Shown: one piece after another, positions 7,567 to 14,576 of the stretch | Numbering within the stretch: position 1 is the stretch's first letter | Layout of the letters: each line of letters begins with the position of its first letter | NCBI GenBank assembly: GCA_036260415.1 | Contig: DASZZX010000049.1 | Span: forward strand, 1-24,839 | Reading direction: 5' to 3' | DNA from: DASZZX01 sp036260415 | Lineage (GTDB): Bacteria; Actinomycetota; Nitriliruptoria; Nitriliruptorales; JAHWKO01 | Length of the DNA: 24,839 bases | Program-made: the position numbers and the translations under genes | Notes under the pieces: model-generated | Database searches by the model: none | The model's input: only the letters and a program-made list of their open reading frames with translations | Told to the model about the DNA's origin: nothing

Positions 7567-7865
7567 GGAGACCTCCTCAGTCCACCTGTGACGGTAACGA
7601 GCGTCGCGCCAGCCGGGAAGCCCTCCCACGCCGACGCGGGAACGCGACCTCGTGGCCGCGCTGAACCGGTGGCTCGGCGACGTGCGCCGGGCAGCGCTGG
7701 CCGCCGACGGCGGTCGGTGGACTGCGGCTGTGCAGCGGCACCGCGGAGGCGTAACGTCCCGCTGGCGACCCGGGTCGACCGCGGCCCGCATCGCCACACC
7801 GGGCACGGGTCTCCGAAGCCCCGCGCCAAGTCCCGGCGAACCTGCCTGACCCACGGAGGTGCAGC
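7567..7865. other. 299-bp divergent intergenic region
   Basis: It separates the minus-strand YbaK gene from the VOC gene. It contains the two ribosome binding sites at its ends and a TAACGT (7752-7757) that could be a -10 for the VOC gene, without a convincing -35. No ORF with a good start and no repeat is seen. Confidence 0.5.
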
Positions 7866-8246
7866 ATGCTGGCGGACAACGCTCCCATCCCTGTCCTCGC
7901 GGCCTCGGACCTGAAGCGCGCCCGGAAGTTCTACGAGGACACCCTCGGCCTCACCGTCCACAGGGAAACCGCCGAGGGCATCATGTTCCTCTCGGGCAAC
8001 GGGATGCTCGTCGTCTACCCCACGGAGTTCGCGGGCACGGCCAAGAACACCGCCTGCATGTGGCCGGTGGCCGACATCCGGTCCGAGGTCGACGAGCTCC
8101 GCCGGGCCGGCGTGACGTTCGAGCACTACGACCTGGCCGGGACCACGTGGGATGGTGACATCGCCATCGATCAGGAGGGTCAGCGCGGGGCGTGGTTCCG
8201 TGACACCGAGGGCAACATCCTGGCGATGACCGAACTGCCGTCCTGA
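7866..8246 (+). CDS. VOC (glyoxalase/bleomycin-resistance) family protein
   Basis: A 126-residue protein with one vicinal-oxygen-chelate fold made of two beta-alpha-beta-beta-beta repeats. Repeat 1 is PVLAASDLKRARKFYEDTLG; repeat 2 ends with RGAWFRDTEGNILAMTEL, where the Glu is the usual metal-ligand position. The first-strand metal ligand (normally His or Glu) is not obvious, so the protein may bind a ligand or act with another metal set. Start ATG 7866 has GGAGG six bases upstream. The substrate is unknown. It lies 116 bases before the nitroreductase and may be transcribed separately. Confidence 0.88.
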   Translation: MLADNAPIPVLAASDLKRARKFYEDTLGLTVHRETAEGIMFLSGNGMLVVYPTEFAGTAKNTACMWPVADIRSEVDELRRAGVTFEHYDLAGTTWDGDIAIDQEGQRGAWFRDTEGNILAMTELPS

Positions 8247-8301
8247 CGGCACGTGCGCGGGCCACTCCCCGCGCGCGACGCCGCCCCGACCCCCGGCAGC
8301 C

Positions 8302-8340
8302 AGCGTCGCGGTCGACCCTCGGACGGGGCTAGCGTCGCGG
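8302..8340. repeat. Direct repeat AGCGTCGCGG upstream of the nitroreductase
   Basis: Two exact 10-base copies at 8302-8311 and 8331-8340, 29 bases apart start to start, close to three helical turns and within 65 bases of the GTG at 8363. It could be a pair of regulator half-sites. In DNA this GC-rich a 10-base match is only weak evidence. Confidence 0.3.
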
Positions 8341-8362
8341 CCGTCACCGCCGCGGAGACGCC

Positions 8363-9010
8363 GTGCCCCCCCTGCCGCTGTCCGTCGACGAGCTGCTGAC
8401 CACCACCCGTGCTGTGCGTCGACGGCTCGATCTCTCGCGACCGGTGGATCCCGAGCTCATCCGCGAATGCCTCCAGCTCGCGATCCAGGCACCCACCGCC
8501 GCCAACCGCCAGGACTGGCACTTCGTCGTGGTGACCGACCCCGAGCAACGGGCCGGGCTCGCTGAGCTGTACCACGACAGCTGGCGTCAGTACCGCGCGG
8601 GGCGGTCCGCAGGCGCGCTGTCCGACGACGAGGGCGAACGGGCGGCGGTCATGCGGCGGGTGGCCCGCTCGGCGCAGCACCTGGCCGAGCACCTGCACGA
8701 GGTCCCGGTGCACCTCATCCCTTGCATCGCCCGGCGCCCGACCGATAGCGTGCGTTCCCAGTCCAGCCTGTGGGGCTCGATCGTCCCGGCGGCGTGGAGC
8801 TTCATGCTGGCCGCCCGCTCGCGCGGGCTCGGGACCACCTGGACCACGCTGCACCTACGCTACGAGCGCGAGGCCGCGCAGCTGCTGGACATCCCGCACG
8901 ACGAGGTGACCCAGGCAGCGCTGATCCCGGTGGCCCACTACACGGGCGAGGACTTCAGCCCGGCGCCCCGCCAGCCGCTGGACGAGGTGGTGCACTGGGA
9001 CCGGTGGTGA
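8363..9010 (+). CDS. Nitroreductase-family flavoprotein
   Basis: A 215-residue FMN-dependent oxidoreductase. It has the N-terminal FMN-binding phrase TTRAVRRRLDL, the QAPTAANRQDWHFVVVTD segment (family AP-S-xxN-QPW-F), and the C-terminal GLGTTWTTLHL block that holds the flavin phosphate. These enzymes reduce nitro groups, quinones or related electrophiles with NAD(P)H. The substrate is not predictable. Start GTG 8363 has GGAG five bases upstream. The stop overlaps the GTG of the next gene (GTGA), so it is first of a three-gene unit with a PLP enzyme and an LLM oxidoreductase. Confidence 0.9.
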   Translation: MPPLPLSVDELLTTTRAVRRRLDLSRPVDPELIRECLQLAIQAPTAANRQDWHFVVVTDPEQRAGLAELYHDSWRQYRAGRSAGALSDDEGERAAVMRRVARSAQHLAEHLHEVPVHLIPCIARRPTDSVRSQSSLWGSIVPAAWSFMLAARSRGLGTTWTTLHLRYEREAAQLLDIPHDEVTQAALIPVAHYTGEDFSPAPRQPLDEVVHWDRW

Positions 9011-10203
9011 CCCACCGCCCCGACCGCCAGGTGGACGTCGAGCTGACCTCCTCCGCCGCGGTCGTCGCAGCCGACCGGTTCAAGCCACTGGACAGGGCGC
9101 CGTTGGCCGCCCACCGCCGTCTGCGCGGCTACGCGCCCACACCGCTCGTCGCCGCTCCGTCCCTGGCCGCACAGCTGGGGCTGACGGCGGTGTGGATCAA
9201 GGACGAGTCGTGCCGTCTCGAGCTGCCGGCCTTCAAGATCCTCGGCGCGTGGTGGGCGGTGCTCCGCCTGCTCGAGGTGAGGCTCGGGGTCGATCTCGAC
9301 GGCTGGCGGGACGTCGACGACGTGCGCGCCCGGGTGGCCGCACTGGGACCCCTGAGGCTGGTCACCGCCACCGACGGCAACCACGGCCGGGCGGTGGCGC
9401 GCGTGGCCCGGTCGCTGGGCTGGGGTGCACGCATCCTCGTCCCGGCCGGGACGGCCCGTGCACGCATCGACGCCATCGCCGGCGAGGGTGCCGAGGTCGA
9501 GGTGGTGGACGGCACCTACGACGACGCGGTGGAGCTGGCGGCGACGGCGGCGGACGCACGCACGCAGGTGGTGTCGGACACCGCCTGGGCTGGTGACGAC
9601 ACCGTGCCGCGCTGGGTGATCGAGGGCTACTCCACCATCTTCTGGGAGGTGGACGACCAGCTCGCCGAGCGAGCGGCACCGCCGGTCGACCTGGTGGTGA
9701 TCCCCATCGGCGTAGGGGCTCTGGCGGCTGCCGCGGTGCGCCACTACCGCCGCGCCGGGGGCGGTCACACACCACGGCTGGTGGGGGTCGAGCCGACCAC
9801 CGCCGCGTGCGCGCTCGTCTCGGCGCGCGCCGGCGAGCCAACCGAGGTGGCCGGTCCCCACGATTCGATCATGGCCGGGCTGAACTGCGGGCGGGTGTCA
9901 CCGGTCGCGTGGCCGCTCGTGTCGGCGGGGTTCGACGCGTTCGTGGCGGTCGGCGACGGGTGGGCGCGCGACGCGATGCGTCGACTCGCCGCGCTCGGGC
10001 TCGAGGCCGGTGAGACGGGCGCAGCCAGCCTGGCCGGCCTCCAGGCGGCGCTGAGCGGCTCCCGTGCCGAGCGGGTGCGCGGTCACCTGGGGCTGGGGCG
10101 TGACAGCCGGGCGCTGATCCTCGTCTCAGAAGGGACCACCGACCCCGCGAGCTTCCGGACGGTGGTGGGCTCCCCGCCGAGGGGGAGCCGACCAGCTGAG
10201 TAG
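9007..10203 (+). CDS. Diaminopropionate ammonia-lyase-like PLP enzyme
   Basis: A 398-residue fold-type II PLP enzyme. The Schiff-base Lys is Lys77 in LPAFKILGAWWA, the catalytic-loop motif is ATDGNHGRA (121-129), the phosphate-binding Gly loop is IPIGVGALAAA, and SEGTTD closes the active site near residue 374. The segment VVSDTAWAGDDTVPRWVIEG and the MAGLNCGRVSPVAW block fit diaminopropionate ammonia-lyase better than threonine dehydratase. It would deaminate 2,3-diaminopropionate or a related amino acid to an alpha-keto acid and ammonia. GTG 9007 overlaps the nitroreductase stop; an in-frame GTG is also present at 9004. The C-terminal 15 residues look disordered. Confidence 0.85.
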   Translation: MTHRPDRQVDVELTSSAAVVAADRFKPLDRAPLAAHRRLRGYAPTPLVAAPSLAAQLGLTAVWIKDESCRLELPAFKILGAWWAVLRLLEVRLGVDLDGWRDVDDVRARVAALGPLRLVTATDGNHGRAVARVARSLGWGARILVPAGTARARIDAIAGEGAEVEVVDGTYDDAVELAATAADARTQVVSDTAWAGDDTVPRWVIEGYSTIFWEVDDQLAERAAPPVDLVVIPIGVGALAAAAVRHYRRAGGGHTPRLVGVEPTTAACALVSARAGEPTEVAGPHDSIMAGLNCGRVSPVAWPLVSAGFDAFVAVGDGWARDAMRRLAALGLEAGETGAASLAGLQAALSGSRAERVRGHLGLGRDSRALILVSEGTTDPASFRTVVGSPPRGSRPAE

Positions 10204-10231
10204 GGTGAGGCGGCCGGCGGGCGGAGCAGCG

Positions 10232-11116
10232 GTGCAGGTCGGGGTCGGAACCAACGCGACCATCCCGGCGACACCGGGCCCGCTCGTCCTGCAGTGGGCC
10301 CGTGCGGCCGACGACGGCCCGTTCTCCACCCTCGGCATCATCGACCGCATCGCCTACCCCAGCAGCGAGTCGCTGGTGACCGTCGCCGCTCTGCTCGGCG
10401 CCACCCGACGCATCCGCGCCACCACCACCGTCCTGGTGGCACCGATCCGGCAGCCGGCCCTCCTGGCCAAGCAGGCCGCCACGCTCGATGCGCTCTCCGG
10501 CGGCCGCCTCACGCTCGGGCTCGGCATAGGGGGGCGCGAGGAGGACTACCGCGCGGCGGGAGCATCGGTCGACTTCGCGCGGCGGGCCCGTGCGCTGGAG
10601 CAGCAGATGGCGACGATGCGCCTCGTCTGGGCGGGGGAGCCGCCGACGGACGGGGTCGCACCAGTGGGCCCGCCGCCGGTGACGGCCGGTGGCCCCGAGG
10701 TGCTGATCGGCGGCTACTCGCCGCCGGCCGCGCGACGCGCCGGACGCCTCGGCGACGGCTTCATCGCCGGCAACCTGCCGCCCGACCGTGCCGCCGACCT
10801 GTACGCGCAGGCGGTGGTGGCCTGGCAGGCGGCGGGGCGCCGTGGCCGTCCCCGCTTCGTGGGCTGCGGCTACTGGGCGCTGGGTGATCAGGCCGCTGTC
10901 ACGCGTGGGCGCGACCACCTGCGCGACTACTACGCGTTCGCCGGGGAGCGGGCGGAGCAGATCGCCGCGTCGATGCTGGCGTCGGAGGCGCAGGTCCACG
11001 AGCGGCTGGACGCGGCGGCCGCGGTCGGCATGGACGAGGTGGTGCTGTGGCCAGCCGTGCCGGAGCTGGACCAGCTGGATAGGCTCGCCCGACTGGTCGA
11101 CAGCCGGGGTCGCTGA
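10232..11116 (+). CDS. LLM-class F420-dependent oxidoreductase
   Basis: A 294-residue bacterial-luciferase-like TIM-barrel flavin enzyme. Features are the N-terminal strand VQVGVGTN, ATRRIRATTTVLVAPIRQPA (the cofactor-facing strand), KQAATLDALSGGRLTLGLGIGGREEDY, and the late barrel strand GPEVLIGGYSPPAARRAGRLGDGFI. All blocks of the family are intact, unlike the decayed relative at 16137. Use of F420 rather than FMN is inferred from the subgroup and the actinobacterial setting. GTG 10232 is chosen because GGAG lies six bases upstream; an in-frame start at 10205 lacks one. It sits 28 bases after the ammonia-lyase gene, probably in the same operon. Confidence 0.88.
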   Translation: MQVGVGTNATIPATPGPLVLQWARAADDGPFSTLGIIDRIAYPSSESLVTVAALLGATRRIRATTTVLVAPIRQPALLAKQAATLDALSGGRLTLGLGIGGREEDYRAAGASVDFARRARALEQQMATMRLVWAGEPPTDGVAPVGPPPVTAGGPEVLIGGYSPPAARRAGRLGDGFIAGNLPPDRAADLYAQAVVAWQAAGRRGRPRFVGCGYWALGDQAAVTRGRDHLRDYYAFAGERAEQIAASMLASEAQVHERLDAAAAVGMDEVVLWPAVPELDQLDRLARLVDSRGR

Positions 11117-11136
11117 CGGGTCGACGCGCCGCCAGG

Positions 11137-11156
11137 GAGGGGGCCCGCCCCCCCTC
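11137..11156. terminator. Candidate bidirectional terminator hairpin
   Basis: GAGGGGG (11137-11143) pairs perfectly with CCCCCTC (11150-11156) across a 6-base loop, in the 74-bp gap between convergent gene ends at 11116 and 11191. No T-tract is present on either strand. Confidence 0.4.
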
Positions 11157-11190
11157 GTCCGCCCGCCCGCCACCGCGGCGGCACAGGACC

Positions 11191-13065
11191 TCAGCGCGGC
11201 AGGCCCGCGACCATCGCAGCGGCGACCCGCGCGGCGCGCGCCCCGCCCTCCTCCCCACCGCCCTCGACGAGCACCGCCAGCGCGAGACCCTCCACGTCCC
11301 CGATGAACCAAGCGTGGGGCGGACCATCGGCGGAATGTGACACCCCGGCCAGGCCGCGCACTTGGCGGCCGGGGACCGCCGCGCCGGTGGCCCCCCCGCT
11401 GGTGACCGCCTGCGTGAGGATCGATCGCAGCGCCCCCAGGGGGGCTGCCGGGATCGTCCGGCCCTGGCCGTCCGCCGCGTCGGCGAGCAGGTGCGGGCGA
11501 CGCCACGAGCCGTCGGCTACCGCCGCCGCGACGCTGGCGAGGTGCAGGGGACTGGCCTGCACGCGGCCGTGCCCAACAGCCGCCGCGGCGCGTTCGGCCA
11601 GGTCGACGGGCTCGGGGAACCGGCCGCCGGCCGCCGGAAGGGCGAGCTGGGAGTCGGCGTCGAAGCCGAAGGCGCGTGCGCCCGCGGTGAGGTCGCCGGG
11701 CTCCAGGGCCGCCACCAGCTGGGCGACGGCCGTATGACAGCCGCGCCCCAGCGCCGCGCCCAGTGTGGCGGCGCCGTCCGTCGGGACGAGGTTGGCGATG
11801 CGCGCCCCACCGACCACCGCCTCGGGCGGGCACTGCACCGGGGCGTCGGCCGAGTACCGGGCCAGCAGGACGGTCGCGGTGACGGGCAGGAACGCCGTCC
11901 CCGGCGCGTACTGGCCGGTGAGCGCGCGGTCGAACGCCGCGAGCGGGCGGCTGGCCGACGCGCGCACCGCGCCACTGGCCGCGTCGATCACCACGGCAGC
12001 GGCCGGGGTGTCCACCCCGTCGAGGGCGCGCTCCACGGCCAGTTGCACGTCGCGGTCGAGCGTGGTGTGCAGCGGCTCGGCGGCGGTGCCGGCGACCTGC
12101 GCCACCACCTCTTGGACGTCACCGTCGGACGTGGTCACCACGAGCTCGGTCACGGAGGTCCCGCGCAGCTGGGCCTCGAAGCGGCGTTCCAGCCCCGACA
12201 GCCCCACACGGTCGTCGGGCCGGTAGGCGGGCCCGAGTTCCTCCAGCAGCTCGGCGGTGATGGCGCCCACGCGACCGAGCACGTGCTGAGCGAAGGCGGG
12301 GTGGGGCAGCACCCGTCCGGCGCCCGGCTTCACGACAACGCCGGGCACCGGCGTGAGCAGATCGCGCACGTCCTCGAACTCGTCGGCCGGGAGCGTGACG
12401 ACCGGGTGGAACCAGTCGGGGTTCGGCCGGCGGGCGAGCAGCGTCTCCACCTGCTGACGGTCGGCCCCCGCGTGGCTGACGAGGGCGTCGACGATCAGTG
12501 CGGGGCTCGTGATGCGTGCCGGATGGACGCCGATCTCCACCACCTCGCCCGATCCTGCCAGGGGGGTGCCGTCGTGGGCGAGGATGGGGGCGCGCTGGGT
12601 GGGTTCGGTGACCCGCCGCTCCAGCCGCTGGCCGGGGCGCGTGAGCGCCGGGTGCAGCACGGACGGATCCCAGCGGACGCGCCACTCGCCGCGGTCACGG
12701 AGCAGCTCGAGGTCGGTGTCGTAGCGCAGTTCGCCGTCCGGGTCGAGGCGCAGGTGCACCGCGACCGTGGCCTCCGCCCGGCCTCGCACCACGCGCAGCG
12801 GCCCTGTATGGAAGGACGAGTCCCGGACGCCCAGCGCCGCCCAGGTGTCGGCGTGGTCGCGGACGTAGCTGGCCGGTGGGTCCAGCACGAGCGCTCGCAT
12901 GTCGTGCCAGTCGCCCTCCTCCCAGGCCGCCACGTAGCGCGCGACCGTCGCGGCGGCCGTCTCCTCGCGGGTCGGGGCGTCACGCGGCCGCAGCAGGTAC
13001 CAGCCGCCGGCGAGGGTCAGACCCAGCGTTAGGACGGCGAAGCCGATCGCGAGCCGGTCGCGCAC
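11191..13065 (-). CDS. MecA-N-type penicillin-binding protein with all transpeptidase motifs lost
   Basis: A 624-residue class B PBP-like membrane protein: N-terminal helix (about 5-24), NTF2-like MecA-N domain (about 32-135), PBP dimerisation domain (about 160-300, starting RAPILAHDGTPLAG) and transpeptidase-like domain (about 327-624). In active relatives the nucleophile motif is SxxK after YAPG; here it reads YAPGTAFLPVTA, with Thr390 and Leu393. The SxN motif position reads GCH (442-444) and the KTG motif reads LAG (572-574). The rest of the domain aligns in one uninterrupted frame, so this is not a frameshift. It should not acylate peptidoglycan or beta-lactams, and is probably a scaffold or sensor. 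Start GTG 13065 has GGAGGAGG upstream. Confidence 0.88.
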   Translation of the reverse strand: MRDRLAIGFAVLTLGLTLAGGWYLLRPRDAPTREETAAATVARYVAAWEEGDWHDMRALVLDPPASYVRDHADTWAALGVRDSSFHTGPLRVVRGRAEATVAVHLRLDPDGELRYDTDLELLRDRGEWRVRWDPSVLHPALTRPGQRLERRVTEPTQRAPILAHDGTPLAGSGEVVEIGVHPARITSPALIVDALVSHAGADRQQVETLLARRPNPDWFHPVVTLPADEFEDVRDLLTPVPGVVVKPGAGRVLPHPAFAQHVLGRVGAITAELLEELGPAYRPDDRVGLSGLERRFEAQLRGTSVTELVVTTSDGDVQEVVAQVAGTAAEPLHTTLDRDVQLAVERALDGVDTPAAAVVIDAASGAVRASASRPLAAFDRALTGQYAPGTAFLPVTATVLLARYSADAPVQCPPEAVVGGARIANLVPTDGAATLGAALGRGCHTAVAQLVAALEPGDLTAGARAFGFDADSQLALPAAGGRFPEPVDLAERAAAAVGHGRVQASPLHLASVAAAVADGSWRRPHLLADAADGQGRTIPAAPLGALRSILTQAVTSGGATGAAVPGRQVRGLAGVSHSADGPPHAWFIGDVEGLALAVLVEGGGEEGGARAARVAAAMVAGLPR

Positions 13066-13170
13066 TGCGTCCTCCTCCGCCGGCGGTGCACGGTACGGGC
13101 GCACACGGTGCGTCGCGGCCGGCGCACCGCCGGGCCGTCTCGGGCCGGTCAGATCGCCCGCCGACGAGGG

Positions 13171-14367
13171 TCAACCCCTCGGGGCGTCGCGTAGGAAGCG
13201 TTCGAGTCCGGGGAGGGCGAACGTGACCTGGCCGTGTCCGTCGGGACGCAACAGGCCACGGTCGATCAGCCGGCGCCGTGCCCACCCCCACTCCTGGGCC
13301 GTACCCCCGAGCAGCTCGGCGATCGCCCCCGACCGGCGCTGGCCCGCGTCGAGCCTGGCGACCGCCTGGAGGTATTGGCGCTCGGCGTCGGGCACCTCAG
13401 CCAGCCGCGAGCGGTAGATGCGGTCCGCGGCCAGGCGTCCCGCCACCACGCCCGCTTCGGCGTCCGCGCGGCTGACGACGCTCCGCGCCCCCCGGTCGGC
13501 GGCAGCGTTCCACGTCTCGTAGCCCATCAGCTGCACGAAGTACGGGTAGCCGCCGATCGCCTCGACCAGCGTGCTCAGCGCGTCGGGCGCGAACCGCACG
13601 CCGTGCGCCACGGCCGGGACGGTGAGGGCCTCGACGACGGCACCGGCGGCGAGCAACCCCAGCTCGTGCTCCCGGACGCGTTCGGCGTACGTCGAGGAGG
13701 CGGCCCGCATCACCGCCAGCGAGTGTGGGAGCCCGGCGACCACCGCCAGCACGGGCAGGTGGACGCCCGGCTCGACCTCCCGCCGCGCAGCCCGCTGCAG
13801 CGCCGCGAACAGGGCGCCCATCTGGGGGGGAGGCAGCACGTGGATCTCGTCGACCGCCAGCAGCAGGGCGGTGCGGGCACGCATGGCGGCCTCACCGATC
13901 GCCTCCAGGACGTCACCGAGGTCGGTCGCCAGGTCACCCGACCCGCCCCGGCGCCGCGACGGTCGCACGTCCACTGCCACGTGCACCCCGCCGTGGCGCA
14001 GAGCGAAGGCCGCCAGCACCGACAGCGCGCGGCGCACGTGCTCGCCGATGCGGGCCTCGCGGTCGTGGGCGAGCAGCGTGCGGTGCAGGTCGCGCAGCAG
14101 CGGCACGAGGGCGTCACCCGTCCGGGTTGCCTCCACGTCCACCGCCCACACGCCCTGGTTGCGGGCGTCGGCGACCAGCTCGGCCACGACCGCGGTCTTG
14201 CCCAGGCCACGGTCACCCGACAGCAGCCGCGGCTGCTCGTAGACGCCGCGGCGCACCCTGCGCAGTGCCGCGCCCAGGTCGGCGAACTCCGGCTCCCGCC
14301 CCGCCAGCGCCGGTGGTACCACCCCGAAGCCGGGCACGAACGGGTTGTCGTCGCGCGTGAGGGCCAC
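13171..14367 (-). CDS. AAA ATPase (Cdc6/archaeal-ATPase-like) with C-terminal winged helix
   Basis: A 398-residue P-loop ATPase. Walker A is GDRGLGKT (51-58), Walker B is LLLAVDE (168-174) with Asp173 and Glu174. The N-terminal phrase NPFVPGFGVVPPALAGRE is characteristic of an actinobacterial AAA family I know only as unnamed ATP-binding proteins. The C-terminal 60 residues (about 330-395) look like a winged-helix DNA-binding domain, including LAEVPDAERQYLQAVARLD and RRLIDRGLLRPDG. It may be a DNA-binding STAND-like or Cdc6-like regulator. Start GTG 14367 has GGGGA at 7 bases. A large symmetric dyad lies just upstream. The PBP gene follows 105 bases downstream on the same strand, so the two may share a transcript. 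Confidence 0.8.
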   Translation of the reverse strand: MALTRDDNPFVPGFGVVPPALAGREPEFADLGAALRRVRRGVYEQPRLLSGDRGLGKTAVVAELVADARNQGVWAVDVEATRTGDALVPLLRDLHRTLLAHDREARIGEHVRRALSVLAAFALRHGGVHVAVDVRPSRRRGGSGDLATDLGDVLEAIGEAAMRARTALLLAVDEIHVLPPPQMGALFAALQRAARREVEPGVHLPVLAVVAGLPHSLAVMRAASSTYAERVREHELGLLAAGAVVEALTVPAVAHGVRFAPDALSTLVEAIGGYPYFVQLMGYETWNAAADRGARSVVSRADAEAGVVAGRLAADRIYRSRLAEVPDAERQYLQAVARLDAGQRRSGAIAELLGGTAQEWGWARRRLIDRGLLRPDGHGQVTFALPGLERFLRDAPRG

Positions 14368-14387
14368 CGCCGCTTCCCCGGACCGCT

Positions 14388-14421
14388 CTGCTAGAGATGC
14401 TAAGCTTAGCGAGCCTAGCAG
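14388..14421. promoter_or_regulatory. Nested 34-bp dyad upstream of the AAA ATPase (candidate operator)
   Basis: CTGCTAG (14388-14394), 4 bases, GCTAAGCTTAGC (14399-14410, itself a perfect 12-bp palindrome), 4 bases, CTAGCAG (14415-14421). Outer arms and inner palindrome share the same centre of symmetry, and the two 4-base gaps are not complementary. It contains four GCTA-type half-sites and is A/T-richer than its surroundings. It ends 20 bases before the GTG at 14367, so it should overlap the promoter or 5' leader. No regulator family can be assigned with confidence. Confidence 0.6.
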
Positions 14422-14471
14422 CTGCGCGCCGGTGGAGCGGCTCCGATGACGCCCGACCTGGCTCCAGCGAC

Positions 14472-14517
14472 GATCGTGCGTCCTTCCGCCAGGATGTCAG
14501 CGCCATCACGCACGATC
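14472..14517. repeat. 46-bp palindromic repeat, copy 3 (different core)
   Basis: It begins GATCGTGCGT and ends ACGCACGATC, exactly like 5077-5122 and 5148-5193, and is also exactly 46 bp long, but the 26 bases between the arms are unrelated. It lies in the 209-bp gap between the start of the AAA ATPase gene and the 3' end of the LysM peptidase gene, where it could act as the peptidase terminator. Confidence 0.75.
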
Positions 14518-14576
14518 CTCATGTCGCGCCTCGGCGCGGATCCTGCAGGCAGCTGGAAGGGGCGCGTTCGCCCACC

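Noticed and set aside
9869..11833. A 654-residue minus-strand open frame opposite the ammonia-lyase and LLM genes
   Set aside because: Low-complexity Arg/Pro/Gly product, no start signal, and the opposite strand carries well-conserved enzymes.
11362..13032. A 556-residue plus-strand open frame opposite the PBP gene
   Set aside because: His/Gly/Arg-rich shadow of the PBP; the PBP frame has recognisable domains and a ribosome binding site.
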